A DNA stretch of 64,000 bases. Source: Pedobacter alluvionis (GTDB taxonomy: Bacteria; Bacteroidota; Bacteroidia; Sphingobacteriales; Sphingobacteriaceae). The stretch covers positions 434,001 through 498,000 of the forward strand of contig NZ_RCCK01000011.1 in the NCBI RefSeq assembly GCF_003664035.1, given 5' to 3'. This document shows positions 44,278 through 52,845 of the stretch, piece after piece. A program made the translations under genes and the position numbers. The number at the start of each line of letters is the position of its first letter. Positions within the stretch are counted from its first letter, which is position 1. The notes beneath the pieces were generated by a model. The model ran no database searches, was not told the origin of the DNA, and worked only from the letters and a program-made list of their open reading frames with translations.

Positions 44278-45417
44278 ATGTCACCGAACAAAAGATTAGT
44301 AGTGGGCCAGGGCCAGATCAGTGGATATATTTCTATTTTTTTAGCTGTATTGGCCTTGTTGGGTATTCTCTGTTTTCATTATCCAGAGAAATTAACCACG
44401 CCAGAATTCCGTGAAATATACACGAAAAACAGCATGGAGGTTTTAATGCTTGGTGGTGTTATAGGCTGTTTCTTCTTTTCATTACTAAGCTTAATCCTCA
44501 GTAAAAAACTAAAATGGGCCTGGCCAGGCTTTGTGCTTGGCGCTTTTGCCGTAATATTCGGCGCTTTAAGTGTAGAAGGTAGAGATGTAGCCAAATCGAA
44601 CTGGCATTTTGGCTTGGATTGGATGATTTTAGATCTTCTTTTAATGGTGGCTATTTTTGTACCCTTAGAATTATTCTTTCCAAAAAACAATGGACAAACC
44701 AAATTCCACGAAGAATGGCGTACCGATTTAACCTATTTTGTCATCAGCCATTTGTTCATACAATTTTTCGGTATCATTACGCAAAAGCCTGCCGTATTAT
44801 TTTTTGGCTGGATGGGATTAGATAAATTGCATAGCTGGGTGCAGGGCCTCCCATTTATAGTGGCGCTGTTTTTAGCTTTTTTCAGTACCGATTTGTTTCA
44901 GTATTGGGCACATCGTTTCTTCCATACAAGGGTAGCTTTATGGCGTTTCCACTCCATACACCATTCTACACAGAATATGGATTGGCTGGCCGGAAGCCGT
45001 ACCCATTTTATCGACATCTTTTTTACCAGGGCTATGACTTTCATCCCGCTTTATGTGCTGGGCTTTTCATCTACCGTTTTCAATGTGTACATTATATTTA
45101 TTGCCATCCATGCGGTACTCATACATGCCAATACCAGGGTTAATTTTGGCCCATTAAAATACATATTCACTACCCCTCAATATCACCATTGGCACCACTG
45201 CGAAGACCCTAGATATTATGGACATAATTTCGCTTCAATATTCCCCTTTATTGATATGATATTCGGCACCTATCATTTACCAGGCAAAGAATGGCCAGCC
45301 GGAACAGGTGTACATGAAGCCTCTTATCCGAAAGGTTTTGTTAAACAATCTATTTATCCCTTTACTAAAAGTCCGTTTGATACCGATTTGAATATGGAAG
45401 AAAGAAGCGATAGATAA
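44278..45417 (+). CDS. Fatty acid hydroxylase / sterol desaturase family membrane protein
   Basis: A 379-residue integral membrane protein from the ATG at 44278; the longer frame from 44185 has no family sequence before it. At least five hydrophobic helices are visible. The histidine clusters that bind the di-iron centre are HRFFH, HSIHHST and HHWHHCE, in the standard order of the superfamily. Such enzymes hydroxylate or desaturate lipid chains in the inner membrane. It might act on the product of the polyketide operon that begins 391 bases downstream, but the gap contains repeats and the link is speculative. Confidence 0.88.
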   Translation: MSPNKRLVVGQGQISGYISIFLAVLALLGILCFHYPEKLTTPEFREIYTKNSMEVLMLGGVIGCFFFSLLSLILSKKLKWAWPGFVLGAFAVIFGALSVEGRDVAKSNWHFGLDWMILDLLLMVAIFVPLELFFPKNNGQTKFHEEWRTDLTYFVISHLFIQFFGIITQKPAVLFFGWMGLDKLHSWVQGLPFIVALFLAFFSTDLFQYWAHRFFHTRVALWRFHSIHHSTQNMDWLAGSRTHFIDIFFTRAMTFIPLYVLGFSSTVFNVYIIFIAIHAVLIHANTRVNFGPLKYIFTTPQYHHWHHCEDPRYYGHNFASIFPFIDMIFGTYHLPGKEWPAGTGVHEASYPKGFVKQSIYPFTKSPFDTDLNMEERSDR

Positions 45418-45578
45418 GGTAAATTGGTTTGAAAACTAACGCAGGTAAGGATCATATTGCATAAAGGTTTTTAGGAAAGCAATGTCTGCAAGTATTATCA
45501 ACGTTAGTCGGGCTCTCCCGCTTAATCAAAACTGGTTGTGCTATTATTGAAGGTTTTGAACCCAAACTGATAACATTC

Positions 45579-45689
45579 CTGTCAGATGGCAACATCTGAC
45601 AGCACGCTAAACGAGGGAATCGTATAACTATTTCTGCGCTCGTTTGGAAACGAGCGCAAACGAAACTGTCAGATGGTAACATCTGACAG
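45579..45689. repeat. Three-hairpin REP-like element
   Basis: CTGTCAGATG-GCAA-CATCTGACAG (45579-45602) and CTGTCAGATG-GTAA-CATCTGACAG (45666-45689) are perfect 10-bp hairpins in direct repeat. Between them lies a different perfect 11-bp hairpin, TGCGCTCGTTT-GG-AAACGAGCGCA (45635-45658). The layout matches composite extragenic palindromes mobilised by REP-associated transposases, though none is in the window. The open frame across it at 45452-45682 is not considered a gene. The 391-base gap has no other feature. Confidence 0.75.
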
Positions 45690-45808
45690 CACCTGGCATA
45701 CCCAACTTGGCATCTCTGTGTTTTTCTCTCCGTGGCCTCTGTGGTTAAAGAAGCTTAAATGGAACAAACGCCTTATTAAAACGTTATATTAGCGTTCCAT
45801 CTTAGAAT

Positions 45809-46939
45809 ATGCAGAGCGAAACAGAAATTTTAATTATTGGTGGTGGACTGGCAGGTTTAACAGCCGCACTTCACCTGAATAAGGTGGGGTTAAAGGTTAC
45901 ATTGATCGAGAAAGATACTTATCCACACCATAAAGTTTGCGGCGAATATATTTCGAACGAGGTACTACCTTATTTTGAATGGCTCGGCCTGGATATCGAA
46001 AACCTTGCCCCTGCAATCATCAGCGACCTGCTTTTCACTTCAAACCTTGGTAAAAGTATACAAATAAAATTACCGCTCGGTGGTTTTGGTCTAAGCAGAT
46101 ATACCATCGATTATTATTTGTATACCGAACTAATGAGGAGAAAAGTAAACATCGTTCATGATCGCGTTGTAGAAATAAAATTCACCCATAATCAATTTAC
46201 AGTAGAAACTGCTAACAACACTTTTGTTGCTGCTTATGTTATTGGCGCTTATGGAAAACGATCGGCCATCGACATTAAGCTAAACCGGAGTTTCATTAAT
46301 AAACAATCACCCTATCTGGCAGTTAAAGCACATTACCAAGCCGATTTCCCGAATAACGTGGTTAGCCTGCATAATTTCGAAGGTGGTTATTGCGGCGTTT
46401 CAAAAGTTGAAAATGACCGGCTGAATATCTGTTATCTGGCCAATTACGAAAGTTTTAAAAAGCATAAAAACTTGCTTGCCTTCCAGGAAAACGTGCTCTA
46501 TAAAAACAGGTATCTGAAATCTATTTTCGAAAATGCAACAAGTTTATTCGATGTTCCGTTAACCATCAGTCAGATTTCTTTTGAGGCTAAAGAACCTGTA
46601 AATAACCATATTTTAATGATTGGCGATACTGCCGGTTTGATTCATCCACTTTGTGGAAACGGCATGGCCATGGCCATTCATAGTGCCAAAATTGTTTCAG
46701 AACTTTTGCATAAAAGAATCGAAGGCCACATCAGTTCGCGTGAAGCACTGGAAAAAAATTACATCGCATATTGGAACAGGGAATTTAAAAGCCGCTTAAA
46801 AACGGGGAGAATGTTATCTTCCTTGCTGAGAAATCCTAAATTCGAAAGTTTAGCCATGAATGCATTGACTAAAATGCCCTTTCTGCTCCATAAAATAATT
46901 AAAAAAACACATGGCAAACCCATTACAACTTCATCATAA
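45809..46939 (+). CDS. FAD-dependent oxidoreductase of the polyketide operon
   Basis: A 376-residue flavoprotein of the geranylgeranyl-reductase / halogenase-like monooxygenase superfamily. The dinucleotide motif GGGLAG is at 11-16 and is followed by IEKDTYPHHKVCGEYIS, a segment typical of reductases such as those acting on isoprenoids. The FAD-binding GDTAGLIHPLCGNGMAMAIH comes near residue 272. It is the first gene of the operon, and its stop codon abuts the next ATG. It may reduce, hydroxylate or cyclise the polyketide product; the reaction cannot be decided from sequence. Confidence 0.88.
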   Translation: MQSETEILIIGGGLAGLTAALHLNKVGLKVTLIEKDTYPHHKVCGEYISNEVLPYFEWLGLDIENLAPAIISDLLFTSNLGKSIQIKLPLGGFGLSRYTIDYYLYTELMRRKVNIVHDRVVEIKFTHNQFTVETANNTFVAAYVIGAYGKRSAIDIKLNRSFINKQSPYLAVKAHYQADFPNNVVSLHNFEGGYCGVSKVENDRLNICYLANYESFKKHKNLLAFQENVLYKNRYLKSIFENATSLFDVPLTISQISFEAKEPVNNHILMIGDTAGLIHPLCGNGMAMAIHSAKIVSELLHKRIEGHISSREALEKNYIAYWNREFKSRLKTGRMLSSLLRNPKFESLAMNALTKMPFLLHKIIKKTHGKPITTSS

Positions 46940-47653
46940 ATGCCAGTAGATACCACATTTAGAAGCACAGCACCAGAAATTATGGATGATTTCGCCATGG
47001 AAGGTGAAATATTACGCGATGCATTAGACAAGATAGCCAGCATTAACCAACTCCTTGGTGGTAATAATGTTACGCTCGATGGAGTTAAAACTTTAATCAA
47101 GGGCAAACCATTTGATCAGGTTATACGTATTACCGATATCGGTTGTGGAAATGGAGATATGTTACGGACCCTGGCCGATTATGCAAAAAAACAAGGTTTA
47201 CATTTTATTTTAAAAGGGATAGATGCCAATAAATTCACCATAAATCATGCAGAAAGTTTATCTGCAAACTACCCGAATATCACCTATGCCTGTAGCGATA
47301 TTTTTGAGGATTTAACTAAAGATGAACCCTGCGACATTATGCTCTGCACATTGACGTTACATCATTTTAAAGATGAAGAAATTATTGATTTGCTAAACAA
47401 TTTTAAACGATCGGCAAAAATGGGTATTGTGATAAACGACCTGCAAAGAAGTGCAGTAGCCTATTACCTGTTTAAAGCATTGTGTTATGTTTTCCGTTTA
47501 AATGATATGTCGAGAGAAGATGGTTTAGTGTCCATTCTGCGTGGGTTTAAAAGGGCAGATTTGCTTAAATACAGCAAACAATTAAAGCTAAAATCGAGTT
47601 CAATAAAATGGAAATGGGCTTTCCGCTACCAATGGATAATTAAAACAATATGA
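46940..47653 (+). CDS. SAM-dependent methyltransferase of the polyketide operon
   Basis: A 237-residue class I methyltransferase. Motif I is ITDIGCGNGD (residues 64-73), followed by an acidic post-I strand (LKGIDANKFTI) and motif IV-like CDIMLCTLTLHHFKDEE. A final helix-rich part with basic residues could touch a lipid-like substrate. It starts directly on the base after the oxidoreductase stop and overlaps the polyketide synthase by four bases. It would methylate the polyketide or a tailoring intermediate. Confidence 0.88.
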   Translation: MPVDTTFRSTAPEIMDDFAMEGEILRDALDKIASINQLLGGNNVTLDGVKTLIKGKPFDQVIRITDIGCGNGDMLRTLADYAKKQGLHFILKGIDANKFTINHAESLSANYPNITYACSDIFEDLTKDEPCDIMLCTLTLHHFKDEEIIDLLNNFKRSAKMGIVINDLQRSAVAYYLFKALCYVFRLNDMSREDGLVSILRGFKRADLLKYSKQLKLKSSSIKWKWAFRYQWIIKTI

Positions 47654-48702
47654 GCGTAACCGTAAAAGCAGTAAGTAAAGCCTTGCCCGAGTTTTGGAGG
47701 TCAACCGATGAAATTTTGCCGTTTCTGGATATTTGGCTAAAAGATCAGGACGATCGTTTTATCCGAAAAGTAAAAAAGATTTTTGAAAGCGCAGCAGTAG
47801 ATAAAAGGTACTCGATCATGTCGCCCGAAGAGGTTTTTAGTGATTTAAGTTTTGAAGAGCGAAATAACATTTATGTAAGAGAAGGGATAAAGCTGGGTGC
47901 TAAATGTTTGGAAACTGCACTCGAAAAAGCCAATTGGAAAGCTCAGGATTTAGATTACATTATTACGGTAAGCTGTACGGGAATCATGATCCCTTCTTTA
48001 GATGCCTATCTGATCAACTTACTTAAGCTTCGCCAAGATATCGTGCGCCTGCCGGTTACCGAAATGGGTTGTGCAGCAGGTGTATCAGGCATGATTTACG
48101 CAAAGAATTTTCTAAAAGCCAATCCAGGCAAACGGGCAGCAGTTATTGCAGTAGAATCGCCAACGGCAACTTTTCAATTAAACGATTTTTCGATGGCCAA
48201 CATTGTAAGTGCCGCAATATTTGGCGATGGGGCTGCCTGTGTACTGTTAAGTTCGAATGAAGATGATGGCGGACCAGAGATTTTGGCTGAAGAAATGTAC
48301 CATTTTTATGATGCTGAAGAGATGATGGGATTTAAACTTACCAATACCGGGCTGCAAATGGTACTGGATGTGGCCGTTCCTGAAACCATTGCCAATCATT
48401 TCCCCAATATCATCCATCCATTTTTGGCAAAAAACGGATTTCAGATTAACGATATAGACCATTTGATCTTCCATCCGGGAGGAAAAAAGATTATCCAGAT
48501 TGTTGAAGAATTATTTGGACAACTTGGTAAAAACATAGATGAAACAAAGGAAGTTTTAAGGCTCTATGGAAACATGAGCAGCGCAACAGTTCTCTATGTT
48601 TTAGAACGGATTATGGACAAAAAGCCAATGCCGGGAGAAAAAGGGCTGATGTTAAGCTTCGGCCCGGGATTTTCAGCACAACGCATACTTTTACAATGGT
48701 AA
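47650..48702 (+). CDS. Type III polyketide synthase
   Basis: A 350-residue chalcone-synthase-like homodimeric enzyme that condenses a starter acyl group with malonyl units. The catalytic triad is complete: C141 in EMGCAAGV, H275 in FHPGGKK and N308 in YGNMSSAT. The C-terminal GPGFSAQRILL is also conserved. Bacterial relatives make alkylpyrones or alkylresorcinols from fatty acyl starters. Because the operon supplies its own fatty-acid-type ketosynthase, dehydratase and carrier protein, a carrier-bound starter is likely. The product is not predictable. Confidence 0.93.
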   Translation: MSVTVKAVSKALPEFWRSTDEILPFLDIWLKDQDDRFIRKVKKIFESAAVDKRYSIMSPEEVFSDLSFEERNNIYVREGIKLGAKCLETALEKANWKAQDLDYIITVSCTGIMIPSLDAYLINLLKLRQDIVRLPVTEMGCAAGVSGMIYAKNFLKANPGKRAAVIAVESPTATFQLNDFSMANIVSAAIFGDGAACVLLSSNEDDGGPEILAEEMYHFYDAEEMMGFKLTNTGLQMVLDVAVPETIANHFPNIIHPFLAKNGFQINDIDHLIFHPGGKKIIQIVEELFGQLGKNIDETKEVLRLYGNMSSATVLYVLERIMDKKPMPGEKGLMLSFGPGFSAQRILLQW

Positions 48703-48732
48703 CCATTCAATAATTCAATCAATCATTCAACT

Positions 48733-49179
48733 ATGAATCCACAAGAAATATTAGATAAACTGCCTTACGGTAAATCTTTTCTTTTTGTTGATGAGTTATT
48801 GCACGTTGATGAAAATGGAGCAAAAGGTACTTATACTTATGCTAAGGATCTACCATTTTACGAAGGTCATTTTAAAAACCGTCCTCTTACCCCCGCAGTA
48901 ATCCTTACCGAAACCATGGCACAGATTGGTTTGGTTTGTTTAGGCATCTACCTGTTAAAAAACATGGAAACTGATCAAAACATAGCCATTGCCATGACAT
49001 CAAATGCTATCGATTTTTTAAAACCGGTAACACCGGAAGAAAAAGTTACCGTAACGAGCGAGAAAATATATTTCAGGTTTAATAAACTGAGTTGCAAGGT
49101 AAAAATGGAAAATGCAGCAGGCGAGATGGTTTGCAAAGGAAATATTTCCGGAATGTTAATTTCGAAAGAAAATGAATAA
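48733..49179 (+). CDS. Beta-hydroxyacyl-ACP dehydratase, FabZ-like
   Basis: A 148-residue hot-dog fold protein. The catalytic His and Glu are H46 in GHFKNRP and E60 in LTETMAQ, spaced as in FabZ. It dehydrates beta-hydroxyacyl chains on a carrier protein. It lies 30 bases after the polyketide synthase and its end overlaps the ketosynthase start by eight bases, so it is part of the same operon. It is not the housekeeping FabZ, since no lipid A or fatty acid genes surround it. Confidence 0.88.
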   Translation: MNPQEILDKLPYGKSFLFVDELLHVDENGAKGTYTYAKDLPFYEGHFKNRPLTPAVILTETMAQIGLVCLGIYLLKNMETDQNIAIAMTSNAIDFLKPVTPEEKVTVTSEKIYFRFNKLSCKVKMENAAGEMVCKGNISGMLISKENE

Positions 49180-50449
49180 CAGAGTTGTAATTACAGGTTT
49201 AGGCGTATGCTCACCTAATGGCGTTACCCTGGCTGAGTTTTCTGACACCATAAAAAAAGGACTCTCCGGGGTCAGTCATCAGCCCGATTTGGAAGCCTTA
49301 AACTTCTCTTGCCAGATAGCAGGCAAACCAGTACTTAGCGACGAGCGCATCAACGAATATTTTACACCACTTGAATTACGAAACTTAAATAGTACCGGAA
49401 TTATATATGGTGTTATTGCCGGACTGGATGCCTGGAAGGATGCGGGTTTGAACATCGAGAACAATGACGAACCCGACTGGGATAGCGGTACCATTTTCGG
49501 AACCGGCACATCCGGGATAGATAAATTTAGATGGGCAATTAACAAGATAGATGCGCTTGAAATTAAAAAACTGGGCAGTTCAGTCGTAATACAAACCATG
49601 GCCAGCGGCGTAAGCGCTTTTATTAGTGGGAAACTTGGCTTAGGAAACCAGGTAAGCACCAATTCATCTGCCTGCGCAACAGGAGTCGAAAGTATATTGC
49701 TGGCTTATGAAAGAATTAAAACCGGTCAGGCCACAAGGATGTTAGCAGGGAGCACCAGCGACAGTGGCCCTTATATTTGGGGTGGTTTTGATGCCATGAA
49801 GGTTTGCACTTTTAAACATAACCACGAACCGGAAAAAGGTAGCCGTCCAATGAGTGCAACAGCAAGTGGCTTTGTACCTGGAAGCGGTGCAGGTGCTTTG
49901 GTATTAGAATCGCTCGAAAGTGCAATGGCAAGAAAAGCCAGAATTTATGGCGAGGTACTTGGCGGACATATCAATTCTGGTGGTCAGCGGGGTTTAGGCA
50001 CCATGACAGCCCCTAACCCCATTGCAGTACAGCGTTGCATAAAGGCTGCTTTACAAAATGCAGGTATAGAAGCACACGAAATAGATGTAATTAACGGCCA
50101 CCTTACCGCAACAACTAAAGATGCGCTCGAAATAGAAAACTGGAAAACGGCCCTGCAATTACCCACTGATGATTTTCCATACATCAATTCTTTGAAAAGT
50201 ATGATTGGTCATTGTATTGCAGCGTCAGGGAGTATAGAATGTGTTGCGTCAATACTAGAACTTTCGGAGGGTTTTATATTTCCCAATATTAATTGCGAAG
50301 ACTTAAACCCTGAAATTACGGCTTTAATTGATGCGAAATGCATTCCACAAACAGTAATTCATCAACCATTTAATATCTTAGCTAAAGCAAGTTTTGGTTT
50401 TGGCGATATTAATGCCTGCATTATTTTTAAAAAATACACCCATGAATAA
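49172..50449 (+). CDS. Beta-ketoacyl-ACP synthase, FabF-like
   Basis: A 425-residue condensing enzyme with the Cys-His-His site: C168 in SSACATG, H310 in NGHLTATT and H347 in KSMIGHCIAASG. The second motif differs from the usual AHGTST, which marks it as a specialised rather than housekeeping synthase. It would elongate the acyl chain on the operon's own carrier protein. It overlaps its upstream and downstream neighbours by eight bases each. Confidence 0.9.
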   Translation: MNNRVVITGLGVCSPNGVTLAEFSDTIKKGLSGVSHQPDLEALNFSCQIAGKPVLSDERINEYFTPLELRNLNSTGIIYGVIAGLDAWKDAGLNIENNDEPDWDSGTIFGTGTSGIDKFRWAINKIDALEIKKLGSSVVIQTMASGVSAFISGKLGLGNQVSTNSSACATGVESILLAYERIKTGQATRMLAGSTSDSGPYIWGGFDAMKVCTFKHNHEPEKGSRPMSATASGFVPGSGAGALVLESLESAMARKARIYGEVLGGHINSGGQRGLGTMTAPNPIAVQRCIKAALQNAGIEAHEIDVINGHLTATTKDALEIENWKTALQLPTDDFPYINSLKSMIGHCIAASGSIECVASILELSEGFIFPNINCEDLNPEITALIDAKCIPQTVIHQPFNILAKASFGFGDINACIIFKKYTHE

Positions 50450-50702
50450 AGAAGAGATCATCGAAGCCTTAAAAACAATTGTTCAGCCTTACAGCGAAGA
50501 GTCAACAGCATTGACACAGATTGACGAAAACACCGATTTTATTAATGATTTGAAAATAAATTCGGCTAACCTGGTTGATATTGTCCTGGATATTGAAGAG
50601 AAATTTAACATCGAAATAGACAATGATTCGATGGCTAAAATGCTCAACGTAAAAGCCACAACCGAAATTATTGCCCAGAAGCTTGAAGCACATGCTGGGT
50701 AA
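50442..50702 (+). CDS. Acyl carrier protein of the polyketide operon
   Basis: An 86-residue acidic four-helix carrier protein. The frame extends upstream to 50394, but the ATG at 50442 starts the family sequence (MNKEEIIEALKTIVQPY). The attachment serine is S41 in LKINSANLVD, where most carriers have DSL; the neighbours are Asn and Ala. It overlaps the ketosynthase by eight bases and the phosphopantetheinyl transferase by eleven, so translation is coupled. It carries the growing acyl chain. Confidence 0.88.
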   Translation: MNKEEIIEALKTIVQPYSEESTALTQIDENTDFINDLKINSANLVDIVLDIEEKFNIEIDNDSMAKMLNVKATTEIIAQKLEAHAG

Positions 50703-51156
50703 CGACATCGTTGATCTGGACCTGGCTAAAATCCAAAGTAACTGGAGGCGTAAAAACTACCTCAATAAAATTTTCACAGCGGAAGAACAGCTATTGATTA
50801 CTTCAGCAGAAAAACCCGATGAAGTGGTATGGCTGTTGTGGAGCATGAAAGAATCGGCCTATAAAATTCATAACAGAAAAACAGGCATCCGGAATTTCGC
50901 CCCTAAAAGTTTAAACTGTACCGTTTATGCCAGCGCTAGTGAGATAAAAGGTAAGGTAAGCATTGATAACGATACTTACTTTACTAAAAGTGACATTCAG
51001 TTACAATATATTCATACCATTGCTGCTCCTGTTTATAGCAGACTGGAAGAAATTAAAGTAGCCATTTACGAGTTACCAAATCATCCACATGATTATAAAC
51101 GCACTAAACCAGGCTCAATTAGTCACCATGGACAATATTTGGCTTTAGTATATTAA
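50692..51156 (+). CDS. 4'-phosphopantetheinyl transferase
   Basis: A 154-residue Sfp/AcpS-superfamily enzyme that loads the 4'-phosphopantetheine arm onto the carrier protein. The start at 50692 (MLGNDIVDLDLAKIQ) is preferred to a TTG at 50671. The magnesium and CoA motifs are GNDIVDLD and WSMKESAYK (residues 50-58), both intact. It is the last gene of the operon and its product most probably activates the adjacent carrier. Confidence 0.9.
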   Translation: MLGNDIVDLDLAKIQSNWRRKNYLNKIFTAEEQLLITSAEKPDEVVWLLWSMKESAYKIHNRKTGIRNFAPKSLNCTVYASASEIKGKVSIDNDTYFTKSDIQLQYIHTIAAPVYSRLEEIKVAIYELPNHPHDYKRTKPGSISHHGQYLALVY

Positions 51157-51197
51157 TAAGCTTATGTTTTAAAGGTTAAAAAGACTGACCTGATAAA

Positions 51198-52289
51198 CTA
51201 AAAGAGCTTATGAAATGATATTTGATGCTTAATTTTAAATTCGCTCAATTCATCACAACTCCCAGTTTGTTCGGGGTATTTTTCTAATCCACATTTATTA
51301 ACATCAAAATTCCATTTATCTATATCTGCACCTATTTGACGGAATACAAATATTTCATCATTTGTTGAATAGGAATTTCTGCCAATTATTTGTTTTGCAC
51401 TTATAGATCCAGAAAAGAGTTCATTATTTAGATAAGAATAATCATAAAATAAAAAATGCTTTTTATTTACATATTGTTCGTAATACCGGGATTGTTTCAA
51501 TGAATTAGTTTTTTTATCCAAAATCCATAGGTAAGAAACCAAAAGCTTTTCATTGGCAGAAAGATTTCCTTTAATATTAATAACGGTATTAATACTATCA
51601 GATTTAATACTTTCTTCTGTAATATTTAACTTTACGAGCTCATAGAAATGATTTGGCAATAACCCCAAACGCAATTTAATTTGAGGATTACTCCCATAAG
51701 TTACCTTCGGACGGCTATTTGAATTAATCGGATTACAAGCGTAATCAATATTTAATTTTACTTTTTTACTGCTACCAGCGATAATAAGACCTTCTAAATC
51801 AGGACAGTTCAGGTTTAATAAGCCTTCGTTTAATAAGATAACCTTTTCGTTATTCCGAACAACAGACTGCCTCAAAAAAACCTTCGCGTTGAAAGCATTT
51901 GGATTTAATTGCAGAAAGGATACGCTCAACAATGAATCAATTGTTTTTCGTTTGTTAAAACTTATTTGAACATCATCCAATTGGAATGTCTTTGCTGTTA
52001 AAACGATATTTTTCTGCAAGGAATCAGTTAAAACAACAGCGGAAGTTTCATAAAAAGGAAAAGTTACCTCCAATGTATCACCAAATTTGGCACTGGCTTC
52101 AAAATAACCAGATGCATCACAATTGCCAACATGTTTGCCGGAAATTATTATTGAGGCACCTATTAAAGGTTCTTTACCATCAAAAACATACCCTGTAAGG
52201 TAAAATGACTGTGCATCAACATTAACAGAAAATAGAAAAAACAAAATCGCTAAAAAAACATTTTTAGCGTTACATATATAGTTAAACAT
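51198..52289 (-). CDS. Secreted protein with carboxypeptidase-regulatory-like domain
   Basis: A 363-residue protein with a signal peptide (AKNVFLAILFFLFSVNVDAQ). Residues 30-100 form a carboxypeptidase-regulatory-like (transthyretin-like) fold: LTGYVFDGKEPLIGASIIIS, with the GNCDASGYFEASAKFGDTLEV strand pair shortly after. The remaining 260 residues are beta-rich and unassigned. It is not followed by a SusC barrel, so it is a stand-alone surface or periplasmic protein. It lies downstream of the double-glycine peptide genes, beyond a hairpin, on the same strand. Proteins of this type near peptide exporters might act in receptor or assembly roles, but that is inference. Confidence 0.75.
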   Translation of the reverse strand: MFNYICNAKNVFLAILFFLFSVNVDAQSFYLTGYVFDGKEPLIGASIIISGKHVGNCDASGYFEASAKFGDTLEVTFPFYETSAVVLTDSLQKNIVLTAKTFQLDDVQISFNKRKTIDSLLSVSFLQLNPNAFNAKVFLRQSVVRNNEKVILLNEGLLNLNCPDLEGLIIAGSSKKVKLNIDYACNPINSNSRPKVTYGSNPQIKLRLGLLPNHFYELVKLNITEESIKSDSINTVINIKGNLSANEKLLVSYLWILDKKTNSLKQSRYYEQYVNKKHFLFYDYSYLNNELFSGSISAKQIIGRNSYSTNDEIFVFRQIGADIDKWNFDVNKCGLEKYPEQTGSCDELSEFKIKHQISFHKLF

Positions 52290-52309
52290 AAGATGGTTGT
52301 AAGTGAAGT

Positions 52310-52338
52310 AAAAGAGCAGGTATTTGCCCTGCTCTTTT
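52310..52338 (-). terminator. Terminator after the two small precursor genes
   Basis: AAAAGAGCAGG and CCTGCTCTTTT form an 11-bp stem around TATTTGC-like loop bases. It ends the precursor unit before the carboxypeptidase-regulatory-like gene, with a short T run on the minus strand. Confidence 0.7.
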
Positions 52339-52345
52339 CGTTTAA

Positions 52346-52528
52346 TTATTTTCCATGTGCTCCATCTGAGCCTAAGGTAAGTCCAATATTATCCTGTAAC
52401 CAATGATAAGCGTCATCCAAAGCATTACCAACTGCTTCAAATGCTCTGCTAAACCAGCTTCCACCATCAATTGACTTCATTTCTGTTAAAGATAATTCTT
52501 CAACCTCATATTTTTTAAGATTTTTCAT
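52346..52528 (-). CDS. Double-glycine leader peptide precursor A
   Basis: A 60-residue precursor. Residues 1-23 are a classic double-glycine leader (KKYEVEELSLTEMKSIDGG) recognised by C39 peptidases. The 37-residue mature part starts SWFSRAFEAVGNAL and ends SDGAHGK, has no Cys and looks amphipathic-helical. The mature start SWFSRAF resembles SWIGRAW of the precursor gene 62 bases upstream, so the two are paralogs. It is probably processed and exported by the PCAT transporter encoded upstream on the same strand. Bacteriocin or signal role is not decided. Confidence 0.8.
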   Translation of the reverse strand: MKNLKKYEVEELSLTEMKSIDGGSWFSRAFEAVGNALDDAYHWLQDNIGLTLGSDGAHGK

Positions 52529-52590
52529 ATTGTATTTTTTAATTAGTTTTAGGCCTGCTATTTAGACCATCCGGTTTATATTTTAGTTAT

Positions 52591-52770
52591 TTATAGGTTT
52601 GAGGTTGGATCGGCGCCTACCACATCGGTAACAATTTCATGCACTACATCCAAAACAAACTCTTTTATCGAATTCCACGCCCTGCCAATCCAGCTGCCTC
52701 CTTCAACAAGAGATATTTCTGAGAAGCTCATCTCCTGAACATTTAAGTTCTCTAGATTTAATTTTTTCAC
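52591..52770 (-). CDS. Double-glycine leader peptide precursor B (GTG start)
   Basis: A 59-residue frame starting with GTG at 52770 and easily missed. The leader is KKLNLENLNVQEMSFSEISL followed by VEGG (Gly-Gly at 24-25). The mature 34 residues begin SWIGRAWNSIKEFVLD and end DPTSNL, with no Cys. It is paralogous to precursor A in the mature part and to precursors D and G in the leader (VQEM/VKEM). Its 5' leader contains CGAAAAGCCTTTAACGAGTA, nearly the same as the leader of precursor D. It follows the HTH gene on the same strand. Confidence 0.78.
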   Translation of the reverse strand: MKKLNLENLNVQEMSFSEISLVEGGSWIGRAWNSIKEFVLDVVHEIVTDVVGADPTSNL

Positions 52771-52779
52771 AATTTAGAT

Positions 52780-52832
52780 TTTATTGATTTCACCTACTCG
52801 TTAAAGGCTTTTCGGTATACGCCTTTTTGTTG
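52780..52832 (-). promoter_or_regulatory. Conserved 5' leader of precursor B
   Basis: On the minus strand AAAAAGGCGTATACC-GAAAAGCCTTTAACGAGTA can fold AAAGGC against GCCTTT. Close versions precede precursor D (57358-57400) and precursor G (58590-58630), pointing to a shared mRNA leader. Confidence 0.5.
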
Positions 52833-52845
52833 CAACGGTACTAAA

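Noticed and set aside
45452-45682. 76-codon minus-strand frame before the polyketide operon
   Set aside because: It is generated by the three-hairpin palindromic element; similar frames recur wherever that repeat occurs, so it is not counted as a gene.
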